A stretch of 42,192 nucleotides of DNA from Akkermansia sp. (lineage in GTDB: Bacteria > Verrucomicrobiota > Verrucomicrobiia > Verrucomicrobiales > Akkermansiaceae). Numbering within the stretch: position 1 is the stretch's first letter; each line of letters starts with the position of its first letter. The DNA lies in contig JAKSOT010000009.1 of assembly GCA_024405455.1 (NCBI GenBank), positions 1-42,192 on the forward strand, written 5' to 3'. The position numbers were made by a program, and so were the translations under genes. The notes under the pieces were generated by a model. That model was not told the DNA's origin, made no database searches, and saw only the letters and a program-made list of their open reading frames with translations. This document shows positions 16,471 through 25,414 of this stretch, one piece after another.

Positions 16471-16575
16471 CGACAATCAGGGAGGGAAAATTTGGGATTG
16501 GGGATTTCGGATTTAAGATTTGGGATTTGTTTGAGGACAGGGGTGGTGAGCTGCGGCAGCCCGGGTTGGAAACGG

Positions 16576-16604
16576 TTGCAAAATGCCGTGTGTGGTTGTA
16601 GAAT
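16576..16604 (+). promoter_or_regulatory. Leaderless-type promoter of the ankyrin gene
   Basis: TTGCAA (16576-16581), 17-bp spacer, TAGAAT (16599-16604). ATG 16611 follows after six bases. Confidence 0.65.
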
Positions 16605-16610
16605 GCGCGC

Positions 16611-17105
16611 ATGAACGGACAACTACCCGAAACGCCCGCATTTGAGGAGCGGATTGTCGCCATCGGAATCCTCGCGGAACAGTACGGCATCACGGATGTC
16701 AATGCGGCGGATGAAGATGGTGTCATACCGCTGGTGACAGCTTGCAGGATGGGGAATGCACGCCTGGTGCGCCTGATGCTCCGCGCAGGCGCGGATGTCA
16801 ATGCCGCCTGTAGTTTTGATTCCTATACCGCGTTGCACGCCGCGGCTTGCGAGGGCCATGCGGAATGCTGCAGGCTGCTTTTGGAGCATGGCGCCAACGC
16901 GAATGCCCGGAATTTTGTCGGAATGACGCCCTTGTACGTTGCGGCGGGCGAGTGGGCTGCTGATTGTTGCGAAGTCTTGCTGGAACACGGAGCCGATGTC
17001 AATGCCAAGGATGATGACGGCGAGACCGCCCTGGATCTTGCAACCGAGAATGGGGATTCCGCATGCTGCAGGGTGTTGCTCGCGCACGGCGCCAAGGCAC
17101 CCTAG
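16611..17105 (+). CDS. Ankyrin-repeat protein
   Basis: A 164-residue protein made almost wholly of ankyrin repeats. After a short first helix pair (residues 10-34) there are four units of about 33 residues: DGVIPLVTACRMGNARLVRL..., SYTALHAAACEGHAECCRLLLEHG, GMTPLYVAAGEWAADCCEVLLEHG and GETALDLATENGDSACCRVLLAHG, each with the helix-turn-helix and GAD/GANxNA hairpin. It has no signal peptide, so it is probably a cytoplasmic protein-binding scaffold. Its cysteine pairs (ECC, DCC, ACC) recur at the same position of each repeat. It lies immediately upstream of the small-RNA array; whether the two are related is unknown. Confidence 0.85.
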   Translation: MNGQLPETPAFEERIVAIGILAEQYGITDVNAADEDGVIPLVTACRMGNARLVRLMLRAGADVNAACSFDSYTALHAAACEGHAECCRLLLEHGANANARNFVGMTPLYVAAGEWAADCCEVLLEHGADVNAKDDDGETALDLATENGDSACCRVLLAHGAKAP

Positions 17106-17145
17106 GCATCATCTTCCGGTTGCCCTTTCTTTTGAAGATTTGGGC

Positions 17146-17173
17146 TTGCGAAATGGTTGGGTTGTGGTATGGT
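17146..17173 (+). promoter_or_regulatory. Possible promoter of the small basic ORF
   Basis: TTGCGA (17146-17151), 16-bp spacer ending TTGTGG, TATGGT (17168-17173). The spacer end matches that of the four small-RNA promoters downstream. Confidence 0.35.
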
Positions 17174-17179
17174 GGTGGC

Positions 17180-17392
17180 GTGAAGAAGGGAGGCAAGAGG
17201 AAGCTGCATGTACGCCCCGCAGAGTTTGCGGTGGCGGATAGGAAGCACGGCACGCGGGGCTGGCGGCTAGGCGAAAGGCTGAGCGTTGCCTTGCATGCGC
17301 CGTGGGATGCTAACCATCCCGCTGGGGCGGCACATCACGCGCCGAAACCGGAAGAGTTGAAGGCACGAAACCAGATTCAGGCTTATCCGTGA
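17180..17392 (+). CDS. Possible small basic protein
   Basis: An open frame starting with GTG encodes 70 residues rich in Lys, Arg and His (KKGGKRKLHVRP..., EELKARNQIQAYP) and resembles no family I know. Support: the GTG is six bases after a promoter-like -10, as in other leaderless-type genes here, and codon third positions are fairly GC-rich. Against: it has no strong compositional signal and lies at the edge of a non-coding region, so it may be spurious or a degraded gene. Confidence 0.3.
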   Translation: MKKGGKRKLHVRPAEFAVADRKHGTRGWRLGERLSVALHAPWDANHPAGAAHHAPKPEELKARNQIQAYP

Positions 17393-17467
17393 CGCGGATG
17401 GTGATGCGTCCGCCGCCGTGTGGGAGCGTGATTGCCGCTCGGATTGCCGCTCGAAGGTGTTTTTGTG

Positions 17468-17496
17468 TTGACTTGGTGGTGATGAGGTGGTAGGTT
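17468..17496 (+). promoter_or_regulatory. Repeated promoter block, copy a
   Basis: TTGACT (17468-17473), 17-bp spacer ending GTGG, TAGGTT (17491-17496). It shares TTTTTGTGTTGACTTGG with copies b-d. Confidence 0.6.
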
Positions 17497-17501
17497 GTTC
17501 A

Positions 17502-17570
17502 TGCAACAGGCCACCTAAAGCCGGGCGCCCCGCTCATTGAGCGCGGTCCGGAGGGTGGCCACTTTTTTAC
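17502..17570 (+). ncRNA. Small RNA a of the four-member array (predicted)
   Basis: Predicted transcript of about 67 nt. GGCCACC (17509-17515) pairs with GGTGGCC (17554-17560), enclosing the inner hairpin CGCTCATTGAGCG (17531-17543). Six T residues follow at 17563-17568. The whole molecule is one long branched hairpin ending as an intrinsic terminator. No homology to a known RNA class was recognised. Confidence 0.55.
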
Positions 17571-17630
17571 CCTGGTTTCTTGCAGCACAGGTAATGGACG
17601 ATGGGTTCCATGCCTTTTTCGCTTTTGGTG

Positions 17631-17658
17631 TTGACTTGGCGTTCTGGTGTGGTAGATT
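17631..17658 (+). promoter_or_regulatory. Repeated promoter block, copy b
   Basis: TTGACT (17631-17636), 16-bp spacer ending TGTGG, TAGATT (17653-17658), preceded by CTTTTGGTG. The run from -35 to -10 is identical to copy c. Confidence 0.65.
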
Positions 17659-17664
17659 GAGGTT

Positions 17665-17790
17665 CCAGTCGTGCAACATACTAGTGCCTGTCAGGTACCA
17701 ACAGTGGGGGCTAGTGTGTAGATAGAGGGAAGGCCGCCCCCGTATCGTCTGACTGTAGGCTCCGGGTCATGTCCGGAGCTTTTCTTGTTT
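17665..17790 (+). ncRNA. Small RNA b of the four-member array (predicted)
   Basis: Predicted transcript of about 120 nt. CAGTC (17666-17670) pairs with GACTG (17751-17755) to close the molecule. Inside, GGGGGC (17706-17711) pairs with a GCCCCC near 17740. The 3' end is a terminator: GCTCCGG (17759-17765), 7-nt loop, CCGGAGC (17773-17779), then TTTTCTTG. Confidence 0.6.
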
Positions 17791-17985
17791 CTCAGAGTCT
17801 TCCGGCTGGTCTTTGTCATAACTTGTAAATCATTGCCGTCCCATAAAACGCTCGAAGAGGTGCAACCCTTGGCGTGAACGGGCATGCCTACCAACCACCT
17901 TCGTTGGCACCAACCATTGCATACCAATCGCGCCCTTCCAAAAATTCTATGGGATGCATGTGGGCGACAAGTTGCCGTGGGCTGT
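17791..17985. other. Non-coding gap between small RNAs b and c
   Basis: No convincing gene. One short hairpin, CCAAC-CACCTTC-GTTGG (about 17892-17907), is visible. I see no terminator or clear promoter of its own before the copy c promoter block begins. Confidence 0.4.
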
Positions 17986-17993
17986 TTTTGGAG

Positions 17994-18021
17994 TTGACTT
18001 GGCGTTCTGGTGTGGTAGATT
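17994..18021 (+). promoter_or_regulatory. Repeated promoter block, copy c
   Basis: TTGACT (17994-17999), 16-bp spacer identical to that of copy b, TAGATT (18016-18021). Confidence 0.65.
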
Positions 18022-18027
18022 GAAGTT

Positions 18028-18137
18028 CCTGACGGCACCTTGCAGGGGTGGAGATGGATCTCCTGCCAGTAAACTGGGCACATGCGCCGTGCTACCCGTC
18101 ATGACACCCCCGTTCCCGACGGGGGCTTCTTTTTTTG
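18028..18137 (+). ncRNA. Small RNA c of the four-member array (predicted)
   Basis: Predicted transcript of about 109 nt. TGACGG just after the start pairs with CCGTCA (18097-18102). Internal helices include GCAGG...CCTGC and CAGTAAACTG. The terminator is textbook: CCCCCGT (18107-18113), 5-nt loop, ACGGGGG (18119-18125), then CTTCTTTTTTT. The layout (closing stem at the 5' end, internal hairpins, terminator) matches RNA b although the sequences differ. Confidence 0.65.
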
Positions 18138-18149
18138 GGGCTTTTGGTG

Positions 18150-18177
18150 TTGACTTGGTGATGGGGTGTGGTAGGAT
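18150..18177 (+). promoter_or_regulatory. Repeated promoter block, copy d
   Basis: TTGACT (18150-18155), 16-bp spacer ending TGTGG, TAGGAT (18172-18177), preceded by GGCTTTTGGTG. It starts 14 bp after the T-tract of RNA c. Confidence 0.6.
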
Positions 18178-18183
18178 TGGCTT

Positions 18184-18252
18184 CAGGAAGCCCCTTTCGC
18201 CTATGAACTCCAGTTAGCTGGACGTTCTTTCTAGCGAGGGGGCTTTTCCTGT
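18184..18252 (+). ncRNA. Small RNA d of the four-member array (predicted)
   Basis: Predicted transcript of about 67 nt. AAGCCCC plus CGC near 18188-18200 pairs with GCGAGGGGGCTT near 18233-18244, followed by TTTT. An inner hairpin CCAG-TTAG-CTGG (18210-18221) is present. Like RNA a it is a single long hairpin. Confidence 0.55.
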
Positions 18253-18402
18253 TTTCAGGTAGAAGGAGTAGAGCATCGGCTTGGGATTGTTCTTGAACTT
18301 TATCACGGTAATGTCCGCAAGGATGGGACGAGAGGCGCCTTCAACATTGCAGGGGGCGGAGAAGTGCCACGCCTTTTCCTGTTTGCCGCGGCAATGCGGC
18401 GT
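18253..18402. other. Gap between small RNA d and the FAD oxidase stop codon
   Basis: About 150 bases with no coding signal. A 10-bp palindrome TGCCGCGGCA occurs near 18384-18393. No clear terminator for the minus-strand operon that ends at 18403 could be found. Confidence 0.4.
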
Positions 18403-19788
<1,386 letters not shown>

Positions 19789-19793
19789 GGTTT

Positions 19794-20585
19794 CTAGTCC
19801 TTTCCGGTGCCCCAGCGGCGGTGCAGCCAGCGCTCCGCCGGGGAGAACAAAATCTTGTCCGCCAGCAGGCCGATGGCGATGATGATGAACATGATGCCGA
19901 TGACCTGGTACATGCGCTGCAGCTCGCGGCCGTAGTGCAGGTATTGGCCGATGCCGAAGCCCGACACCACCGACACGTAGATTTCCGCGGCCATGAGCGA
20001 GCGCCACGCGAAGGCCCAGCCCTGCTTCATGCCGCTGACCACGAAAGGCGCGGAGGCCGGCAGGGTGACATGCACCAGCGTGTACAGCTTGCCCGCGCCC
20101 ATGGTGCGGGCGGCGCGCGCGTAGATGGGCGGCACGTTCTTCATGCCGTTCTCCGTGGAAAGCAGCACGCTCCACAGCGTGCCCATGATCACCACGAACA
20201 GCAGCGCCGCCTCCGTCTGCCCGAACCAGATGCACGCCAGCGGCACCCAGCACACGCTCGGCAGCGCCTGCAGACCCAGCGCCAGCATCCCCAGCGTGTC
20301 GTTCACGCATTGGAAGCGCGCCGCCAGCATGCCCAGCGGCACGCCCAGCACCAGGCCGATGGCATACCCGATGAGCAGGCGGCGCAGCGTGACCACCATG
20401 GCCAGCGGTATCTTGCCGTTGGCCATGTTGTCCCACAGGTAGGCGCCCACCGTGCTGGGCGGCGGCAGCACGAACGGCGACCACAGGCTCTCCTCCAGCC
20501 CGATGCACGCCAAGTCGCCCGTGAGCCCCGCCCATACCAGGATGAGCAGGATGAAGAACAGCAGGATGATGATGCAGCGTTTCAT
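19794..20585 (-). CDS. ABC transporter permease, SsuC/TauC/NrtB family
   Basis: The 263-residue inner-membrane subunit has about six helices and the conserved cytoplasmic EAA-type loop ARAARTMGAGKLYTLVHVTLPASAPFVVSG, which docks on the ATPase. FVLPPPSTVGAYLWDN near the N-terminus is typical of the sulfonate/taurine/nitrate class. It lies 15 nt downstream of the ATPase and 5 nt upstream of the FAD oxidase. The substrate is not determined by sequence; the family covers alkanesulfonates, taurine, nitrate, bicarbonate and thiamine precursors. Confidence 0.88.
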   Translation of the reverse strand: MKRCIIILLFFILLILVWAGLTGDLACIGLEESLWSPFVLPPPSTVGAYLWDNMANGKIPLAMVVTLRRLLIGYAIGLVLGVPLGMLAARFQCVNDTLGMLALGLQALPSVCWVPLACIWFGQTEAALLFVVIMGTLWSVLLSTENGMKNVPPIYARAARTMGAGKLYTLVHVTLPASAPFVVSGMKQGWAFAWRSLMAAEIYVSVVSGFGIGQYLHYGRELQRMYQVIGIMFIIIAIGLLADKILFSPAERWLHRRWGTGKD

Positions 20586-20600
20586 GGCGGGTGGCTCCTA

Positions 20601-21410
20601 TCAGTCGGTTTCCTCTGCGGCGTACCCCTTGAGCGCGGAGGTGATTTCGCGCGAGAGGTCCGCCAGGTCGTGGTTGTTGATGTTGCGCGGGCGCGGCAGG
20701 TCCACGGCGAATTCCTCGCGCACGCGGCCGGGGTGGGGCGAGAAGAGGATGACGCGGGTTCCCAGGCACACGGCCTCGCGCACGTTGTGGGTGACGAAGA
20801 TGATGGTCTTGCGGCGCTTCTGCCAAATCTCCTGGATATCGCCGTAGAGCTGCTCGCGGGTCATGGCGTCCAGCGCGGAGAACGGCTCGTCCATCAGCAG
20901 GATTTTCGGGTTGGGGGCGAGCGAGCGCGCGAGCGCCACGCGCTGCCGCATGCCGCCGGAAAGCTCATGGATGTTGGCGTGGGCGAAGTTGTCCATCTTC
21001 ACCAGGTACAGGTAGTACTTGGCCACCTCCAGGCGCTCCTTGTCGTTCAGGTTGGGCTTCTGCTTCAACCCGAACATCACGTTGCCGATGACATCCAGCC
21101 ACGGGAAGAGAGCATGCTCCTGGAACATCATCATGCGGTCGCGCCCGGGGCCGGCAATCGGCGCGCCGTCGATGAGCGCGGCCCCCTTGTCCGGCTCCTC
21201 CAGCCCGGCGATGATGTTCAGCAGGGTGGACTTGCCGCAGCCGCTCGGCCCCACGAAGCACACGAACTCGCCCTCGTTGATGTCCAGCGAGACGTCCTCC
21301 AGCGCGGCGACGGTCCTGCCCTGTGTGTCGAAATACTTGCTGACGTGCTCCACGCTGAGCTTGGCGGTGGGGTACGCATGGATTTCCTGGTTGATGTTCT
21401 CCTGTCTCAT
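20601..21410 (-). CDS. ABC transporter ATP-binding protein, SsuB/TauB/NrtD family
   Basis: A 269-residue cytoplasmic ATPase with every expected motif: Walker A GPSGCGKST, Q-loop MMMFQEHALFPWLDV, signature [16 protein letters not shown], Walker B ILLMDEPFSALD and the switch histidine in IIFVTHNVREA. The N-terminus carries a short extension before the core KLSVEHVSKYF. It starts at the ATG at 21410, which overlaps the stop of the binding-protein gene by 4 bp, indicating translational coupling; the longer open frame upstream is not needed. Confidence 0.92.
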   Translation of the reverse strand: MRQENINQEIHAYPTAKLSVEHVSKYFDTQGRTVAALEDVSLDINEGEFVCFVGPSGCGKSTLLNIIAGLEEPDKGAALIDGAPIAGPGRDRMMMFQEHALFPWLDVIGNVMFGLKQKPNLNDKERLEVAKYYLYLVKMDNFAHANIHELSGGMRQRVALARSLAPNPKILLMDEPFSALDAMTREQLYGDIQEIWQKRRKTIIFVTHNVREAVCLGTRVILFSPHPGRVREEFAVDLPRPRNINNHDLADLSREITSALKGYAAEETD

Positions 21411-22414
21411 GGGCGGTTGTCCTCCTTTTCCTCCTGCGGTTGGTAGATGATACCCTGGATGTCCGGCACGCGGTCCAGCAGGTCGCACGCCTGGGCGTCC
21501 TGCACAAACTGGCGCAGCCCCGGCAGGTCGATGTCGTCCGTCAGCTTCAGCCGCGCCCAGGCGGACGCCACCAGCTGCGGATCCATGGGTGCCTGGGTGA
21601 GCTCGGTGAGCTCCTCCACCACGCGCCGCTGCGCCTCCTGCGGGTGCTCCTGTATCCATTGTGTGAGCTCGCGCTGCGCGCGGATGATGGCCGCGGCCTC
21701 CCGCGGGTGCGCCTTCAGCCAGCCCGTGCGTGCCGCCAGCACCGTGGTCACCACGTCCGGCTCCTGCACCATGAGCGTGGCGCCCGCATCACGCTCCAGG
21801 CGGGACACCCACGGCTCCACGGTCCAGCAGGCGTCGATGTCGCCCTGTTTCATGAGCTGCAGCTGCATGGCGTTGGGCGTGGGGGACACGCGGCAGTCGC
21901 CCGCGCCCTCCAGCGTGGTTTTGAGACCGTTCTTGGCGAGCCAGGCGCGGCAGGAGACATCCTGCGTGTTGCCGAGCTGCGGTGTGGCGATGTTGCGTCC
22001 CTTGAAATCCGCGGGAGTGGCAATGCCCTTGCCGGGTGCCACCAGCAGGGCGGAGCCGCCGTTCACCGCGCCGCAGAGCAGCCGCAGCGCGCGCCCGTTG
22101 GAAACCGCATACGCGTTGATGGCGGGGCTGGGGCCTACGTAGGTCAAATCCGCCGTCTTGCCGAACAGGGCCTCCATGGCCGTCGGTCCCGCGTTGTACG
22201 TGTACCACTCGAAGGAATACCCCGGCAGGTAGCGCTCGAACCAGCCCTCCCCGTGGCGGCTCATGTTCCGCGCCACCAGCGCCTGAACATGCGTCACGTT
22301 CGGGAAGCAGCCCATCCGCACCACCTTGCTCTCCGTGTCCTCGCGGCTGCACGACACCCCCAGCAGCGCCACCGCCGCCAATATCATCACCAGGACTGTC
22401 CTTTGCCATCTCAC
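21407..22414 (-). CDS. ABC transporter substrate-binding lipoprotein, SsuA/TauA/NMT1 family
   Basis: A 335-residue periplasmic binding protein. The basic N-terminus VRWQR, hydrophobic stretch VLVMILAAVALLGVSC and Cys22 indicate a lipoprotein anchored to a membrane. The mature part follows the SsuA pattern: MGCFPNVTHVQALVA, TYNAGPTAMEALFGKTADLTYVGPSPAINAY, FKGRNIATPQLGNTQDV and GDIDACWTVEPWVSRL. GTG 22414 is chosen because it lies nine bases after a TTGATT-N17-TATGCT promoter, which overlaps the longer TTG-initiated frame. It is the first gene of a four-gene operon: binding protein, ATPase, permease, FAD oxidase. Confidence 0.87.
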   Translation of the reverse strand: MRWQRTVLVMILAAVALLGVSCSREDTESKVVRMGCFPNVTHVQALVARNMSRHGEGWFERYLPGYSFEWYTYNAGPTAMEALFGKTADLTYVGPSPAINAYAVSNGRALRLLCGAVNGGSALLVAPGKGIATPADFKGRNIATPQLGNTQDVSCRAWLAKNGLKTTLEGAGDCRVSPTPNAMQLQLMKQGDIDACWTVEPWVSRLERDAGATLMVQEPDVVTTVLAARTGWLKAHPREAAAIIRAQRELTQWIQEHPQEAQRRVVEELTELTQAPMDPQLVASAWARLKLTDDIDLPGLRQFVQDAQACDLLDRVPDIQGIIYQPQEEKEDNRP

Positions 22415-22423
22415 GGGAAGCCC

Positions 22424-22452
22424 AGCATACCAGCACCCGCGCAAGAAATCAA
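22424..22452 (-). promoter_or_regulatory. Promoter of the transporter operon
   Basis: Minus strand: TTGATT (22452-22447), 17-bp spacer ending TGG, TATGCT (22429-22424). The GTG at 22414 is nine nucleotides downstream. Confidence 0.6.
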
Positions 22453-22464
22453 GTTGTTATCGGT

Positions 22465-23451
22465 TCATGACAGCCTGCATCCCGGGCAGTTCCTCACCCA
22501 GTGCCCGGGTTCGGCCTCCACCAGCTCCGGCACGCGGTCGGTGAGGCAGAGTTCCGGGCGGCCGATGGTGTTGCGGGGCTTGAAGGCGCAGCCGTGGATG
22601 GGTTCCCGCAAGGTGGGCGGCAGGCCGGGGATGGTCTGCAGGGGCTCTCCCTTGGCCTTGGCGGCGGGGATGGATGTCATCAGGGCGCGCGTGTAGGCGT
22701 GCAGCGGGTGAACCAGCAGTTCCTCCGCCGGAGCGGATTCCACGATGCTTCCCGCATACATCACCTGGATGCGGTGCGCGTACTGCTTCACCACTCCCAA
22801 ATCATGGGTGATGAGGATGACCGCCGTACCCAGCTCGCGCTGCCGCTCCGAAAGCAAATCCAGCACCTGCTTCTGCACGGTGACGTCCAGCGCGGTGGTG
22901 GGTTCGTCCGCTATCAGGATTTCCGGGCGCGTGACGAGGGCCATGGCAATCATCACGCGCTGGCGCATGCCGCCGGAGAACTCGTGCGGGTAGCAGCGCG
23001 CGCGCCTCTCCGGCTCCGGGATGCCCGTGCGGGCAAGCTCCTCCACCGCCGCGCGCCGCGCCTCCTTCCACGTCATGCCGCGGTGCAGTACCAGGGGTTC
23101 CGCCACCTGGTCGCCCACGGTCATGCAGGGGTTCAGGCTGGTCATGGGGTCTTGGAAGATCATGGAGATGCGTCGGCCGCGCAGCTTGGCCATCTCCTTC
23201 TCCGCAGTGTGCAGCAAATCCATGTCCGCGAACACGGCGCGCGACTCCGCCCCGATGACCGCGGGAGGGCAGGGCAGCAGACCCATGAGCGCGGAGCATG
23301 TCACCGATTTCCCGCTGCCGGATTCACCCACGATGCCCAGCGTTTCCCCCGCGTGCAGGTGGAACGATACATCGTTCACCGCGTAGTTGATGCCGGCGCG
23401 GGTGTGGAACTCCACGGATAGGTTGCTGACGTTGAGGATGGGTTCAGGCAT
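22465..23451 (-). CDS. Oligopeptide-type ABC transporter ATPase (OppD/DppD family)
   Basis: A 328-residue ATPase of the OppD/DppD group: Walker [10 protein letters not shown]-loop [16 protein letters not shown], signature [15 protein letters not shown], Walker [17 protein letters not shown] and the C-terminal extension ([20 protein letters not shown]) with cysteines, a region that binds a 4Fe-4S cluster in studied OppD/DppD proteins. Normally it pairs with an OppF/DppF ATPase, two permeases and a binding protein; none is present here. It begins 3 nt after the rpoN stop, so it is co-transcribed with sigma-54. The remaining subunits may be elsewhere. Confidence 0.88.
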   Translation of the reverse strand: MPEPILNVSNLSVEFHTRAGINYAVNDVSFHLHAGETLGIVGESGSGKSVTCSALMGLLPCPPAVIGAESRAVFADMDLLHTAEKEMAKLRGRRISMIFQDPMTSLNPCMTVGDQVAEPLVLHRGMTWKEARRAAVEELARTGIPEPERRARCYPHEFSGGMRQRVMIAMALVTRPEILIADEPTTALDVTVQKQVLDLLSERQRELGTAVILITHDLGVVKQYAHRIQVMYAGSIVESAPAEELLVHPLHAYTRALMTSIPAAKAKGEPLQTIPGLPPTLREPIHGCAFKPRNTIGRPELCLTDRVPELVEAEPGHWVRNCPGCRLS

Positions 23452-23454
23452 GGC

Positions 23455-24768
23455 TCACTTGCGGCGGCGAAGGTTGGTGGGCAGGATTTTCAGCTTCTCG
23501 CGGTACTTGGCGATGGTTCGGCGCGCCACCGTGATGCCGCGCTCCGCCAGCGCCGCCTCCAGCGCGGCGTCCGACAGCGGGTGCGCGGGGTCTTCCTCCT
23601 GCACCAGGCGCAGAATCTGCTGCTGCACGGCATCCGCGGAAACGGCGTCGTCATCCCCGGCGGAAAGGGCGGCGGCGAAGAAGCTGCGCAGCGCGTACAC
23701 GCCGTGGCTGCAGCGGAGGTACTTGCCGCTCACCGCGCGCGACACGGTGGAGACGGCCAGACCCGTGTCCGCGGCCACGTCCTCCATGCGCATGGGGCGC
23801 AGCTCCGCGCGGCCCTTGCGGAAAAAGTCCTGCTGGCGCGCCACCACGGCCTGCGCCACGGTCAGGATGGTGGCCTGACGCTCCGCCACGGCGCGTATGA
23901 CCTCGCGCCCCTCCTTGAAGCAGCGGGAAAGGTACTGGCGCACCTCCGGCTTGTCCGCCTGCTCCGCCATCATCTCGCGGTACTCCGCGGAAAGCTCCAG
24001 CTGTGGGATGTTCTCGCCCGTAAGGCGCGCAACGTAGCGCCCGCTCTCGTCCGCTTCCACCACGATGTCTGGCTCGATGACGTTGCGTTCCGTCTGCGCG
24101 AACCCGCTGCCGGGGTCGGGGTTCAGGCGCGAGATGCGGTATGCCGCCGCCTGCACGTCCTCCTCCTCCACGCCGAGCGCACGTGCTGCATCCGCATAGC
24201 GGTGCCGCACCAGCGCGTCCCACTGCTCACGCAGCACGCGCACGGGCAGGGTATCGTCCGTCTCGCCCGCGCGCCGGAGCTGGATGAGCAGGCTCTCCCG
24301 CAAATCCGCCGCGCCCACGCCCGCGGGGTCCAGCTCCTGCACCGCCCGCAGCGCCTTTTGTAACACGGTGTCGGGAATGCCCTCGCGCGCCGCAATCTCT
24401 GCCGGCGGCTCGTCGAACATGCCGTGCGTGTCCAGATACTGCACCAGCGTGAGCGCAGCAGCCTCCACGGCCTCCGGCAGGCCGCTCTGCCGCAGCTCCT
24501 CCTCCAGGTGGGAAACCAGCGTCTCCTCCGCCTCCAGGGCATCCATGAACTCGCTGTGCCGCCGCGTGGCGTCGTGGTCCACCGCGCCGGCGGATTCATC
24601 CTCCACGCCTCCGGCGGGGGCAACCTCCTCCAGCGCGGGGTTGGCCGTCATGGCCTGGGTCACCATCTGGCGCAGCTCCATGTTGGTGGCCTGCAGCGCG
24701 CGCATGAAGAACTGCATGGAGGCCGTTGCCACCATGTCCTGCCCCATTCCCTGCCGCATTTCACCCAT
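23455..24768 (-). CDS. rpoN: RNA polymerase sigma-54 factor
   Basis: A 437-residue sigma-54. Region I at the N-terminus (QFFMRALQATNMELRQMVTQAMTANPALEE) is Gln/Leu-type and contacts bHLH-free AAA+ activators; the core-binding region follows (about 90-280). The helix-turn-helix DVAADTGLAVSTVSRAVSGKYL lies near residues 330-351, and the RpoN box ARRTIAKYR (415-423) reads the -24 element. The start ATG is preceded by GGTAGGAAG, a good ribosome-binding site. It lies 36 nt after the thioredoxin-like gene and 3 nt before the OppD-type ATPase. No enhancer-binding activator gene and no clear -24/-12 promoter were found in the window. Confidence 0.95.
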   Translation of the reverse strand: MGEMRQGMGQDMVATASMQFFMRALQATNMELRQMVTQAMTANPALEEVAPAGGVEDESAGAVDHDATRRHSEFMDALEAEETLVSHLEEELRQSGLPEAVEAAALTLVQYLDTHGMFDEPPAEIAAREGIPDTVLQKALRAVQELDPAGVGAADLRESLLIQLRRAGETDDTLPVRVLREQWDALVRHRYADAARALGVEEEDVQAAAYRISRLNPDPGSGFAQTERNVIEPDIVVEADESGRYVARLTGENIPQLELSAEYREMMAEQADKPEVRQYLSRCFKEGREVIRAVAERQATILTVAQAVVARQQDFFRKGRAELRPMRMEDVAADTGLAVSTVSRAVSGKYLRCSHGVYALRSFFAAALSAGDDDAVSADAVQQQILRLVQEEDPAHPLSDAALEAALAERGITVARRTIAKYREKLKILPTNLRRRK

Positions 24769-24804
24769 GCGCTTCCTACCTTGTCAAATATGCATGCCGC
24801 GGGG

Positions 24805-25323
24805 TTACAGCGGACAGTGGTCCTTCCACTTGGCCACCAGCGAGCCGTGGCCTTCCGTAATCACCTTGCCGGAGGCATCCATGATGATGGCATGCGGGAT
24901 GCCGTTGGCAGGCTTGAACCCGGGAATCACCTTGGCATCCGCGGAATTGGCGATGATGCACGGGAAATTGCCGTGGTATTTCCTCATGAACGCCTTGGCC
25001 GTGGCGCCATCGTTGTCGTGGCTCATCAGGATCAGCTCCACCTGCTTGGTCTTGACCATCTCCTTGTACGCCTTCACCACATGGGGCATCTCCTGGTTGC
25101 AGGGACCACACCAGCTGGCGGATTCCAGCAGGATGTAGTACTTGGCATTCGTGTTCGGCTTCTTGCCCGTGGCAAACTTCTTGATGCCTTTCAGGGCATC
25201 GCCCACTTTGTTTTCCGCGGGGGCTGCGGCTGGGGAATCTCCGGCGGCGTCATCGGCGTATGCGGCAGGAACGGCCACCACGGCCGCGAGGGCGAGAAGA
25301 AGGCTGAAAAGAGTCGCTTTCAT
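24805..25323 (-). CDS. Secreted thioredoxin-fold protein (TlpA/ResA-like)
   Basis: A 172-residue protein with a clear signal peptide (MKATLFSLLLALAAVVAVPAAYA, cleavage near residue 23), an Ala/Pro-rich linker, and a thioredoxin fold whose redox site is W71-C-G-P-C75 in ESASWCGPCNQEMP. The cis-Pro region is NGIPHAIIMD. It is expected to act as a periplasmic disulfide reductase or oxidase. ATG 25323 is selected because a consensus promoter ends six bases upstream and overlaps the longer open frame. It is the likely first gene of an operon with rpoN and the OppD-type ATPase. Confidence 0.85.
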   Translation of the reverse strand: MKATLFSLLLALAAVVAVPAAYADDAAGDSPAAAPAENKVGDALKGIKKFATGKKPNTNAKYYILLESASWCGPCNQEMPHVVKAYKEMVKTKQVELILMSHDNDGATAKAFMRKYHGNFPCIIANSADAKVIPGFKPANGIPHAIIMDASGKVITEGHGSLVAKWKDHCPL

Positions 25324-25329
25324 ACCGCC

Positions 25330-25358
25330 AGTATAGTGACACTTCCCCCCTGTGTCAA
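25330..25358 (-). promoter_or_regulatory. Perfect-consensus leaderless promoter of the thioredoxin-rpoN-ATPase operon
   Basis: Minus strand: TTGACA (25358-25353), 17-bp spacer, TATACT (25335-25330). The ATG at 25323 starts six bases after the -10 box. Confidence 0.75.
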
Positions 25359-25394
25359 CATATTGCGCATGGTTGCGCGCGCGGACCGGTGCAC

Positions 25395-25413
25395 CTAACA
25401 ATTATTTTGTTAG
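25395..25413. promoter_or_regulatory. Perfect inverted repeat, likely operator
   Basis: CTAACAA (25395-25401), 5-bp AT spacer, TTGTTAG (25407-25413). It lies directly upstream of the presumed -35 box of the AP2-like gene. An extra CTAACAA half-site occurs at 25481-25487, just before that gene. Confidence 0.5.
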
Positions 25414-25414
25414 A

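Noticed and set aside
17501..17518. Five-codon leader peptide (ATG to TAA) at the start of small RNA a
   Set aside because: Too short to separate from chance, with no ribosome-binding site and no downstream gene to attenuate.
17537..18217. A repeated peptide FGVDLAFWCGR read in two short plus-strand frames
   Set aside because: It is the translation of the repeated promoter block. Copies b, c and d happen to be multiples of three apart, but copy a is out of frame, stop codons follow each block, and hairpin-plus-T-tract ends fit RNA genes better.
17468..18252. Integron attC sites or an insertion sequence as the source of the repeated blocks
   Set aside because: There is no transposase or integrase, no terminal inverted repeats, and the conserved part is confined to a -35/-10 promoter block.
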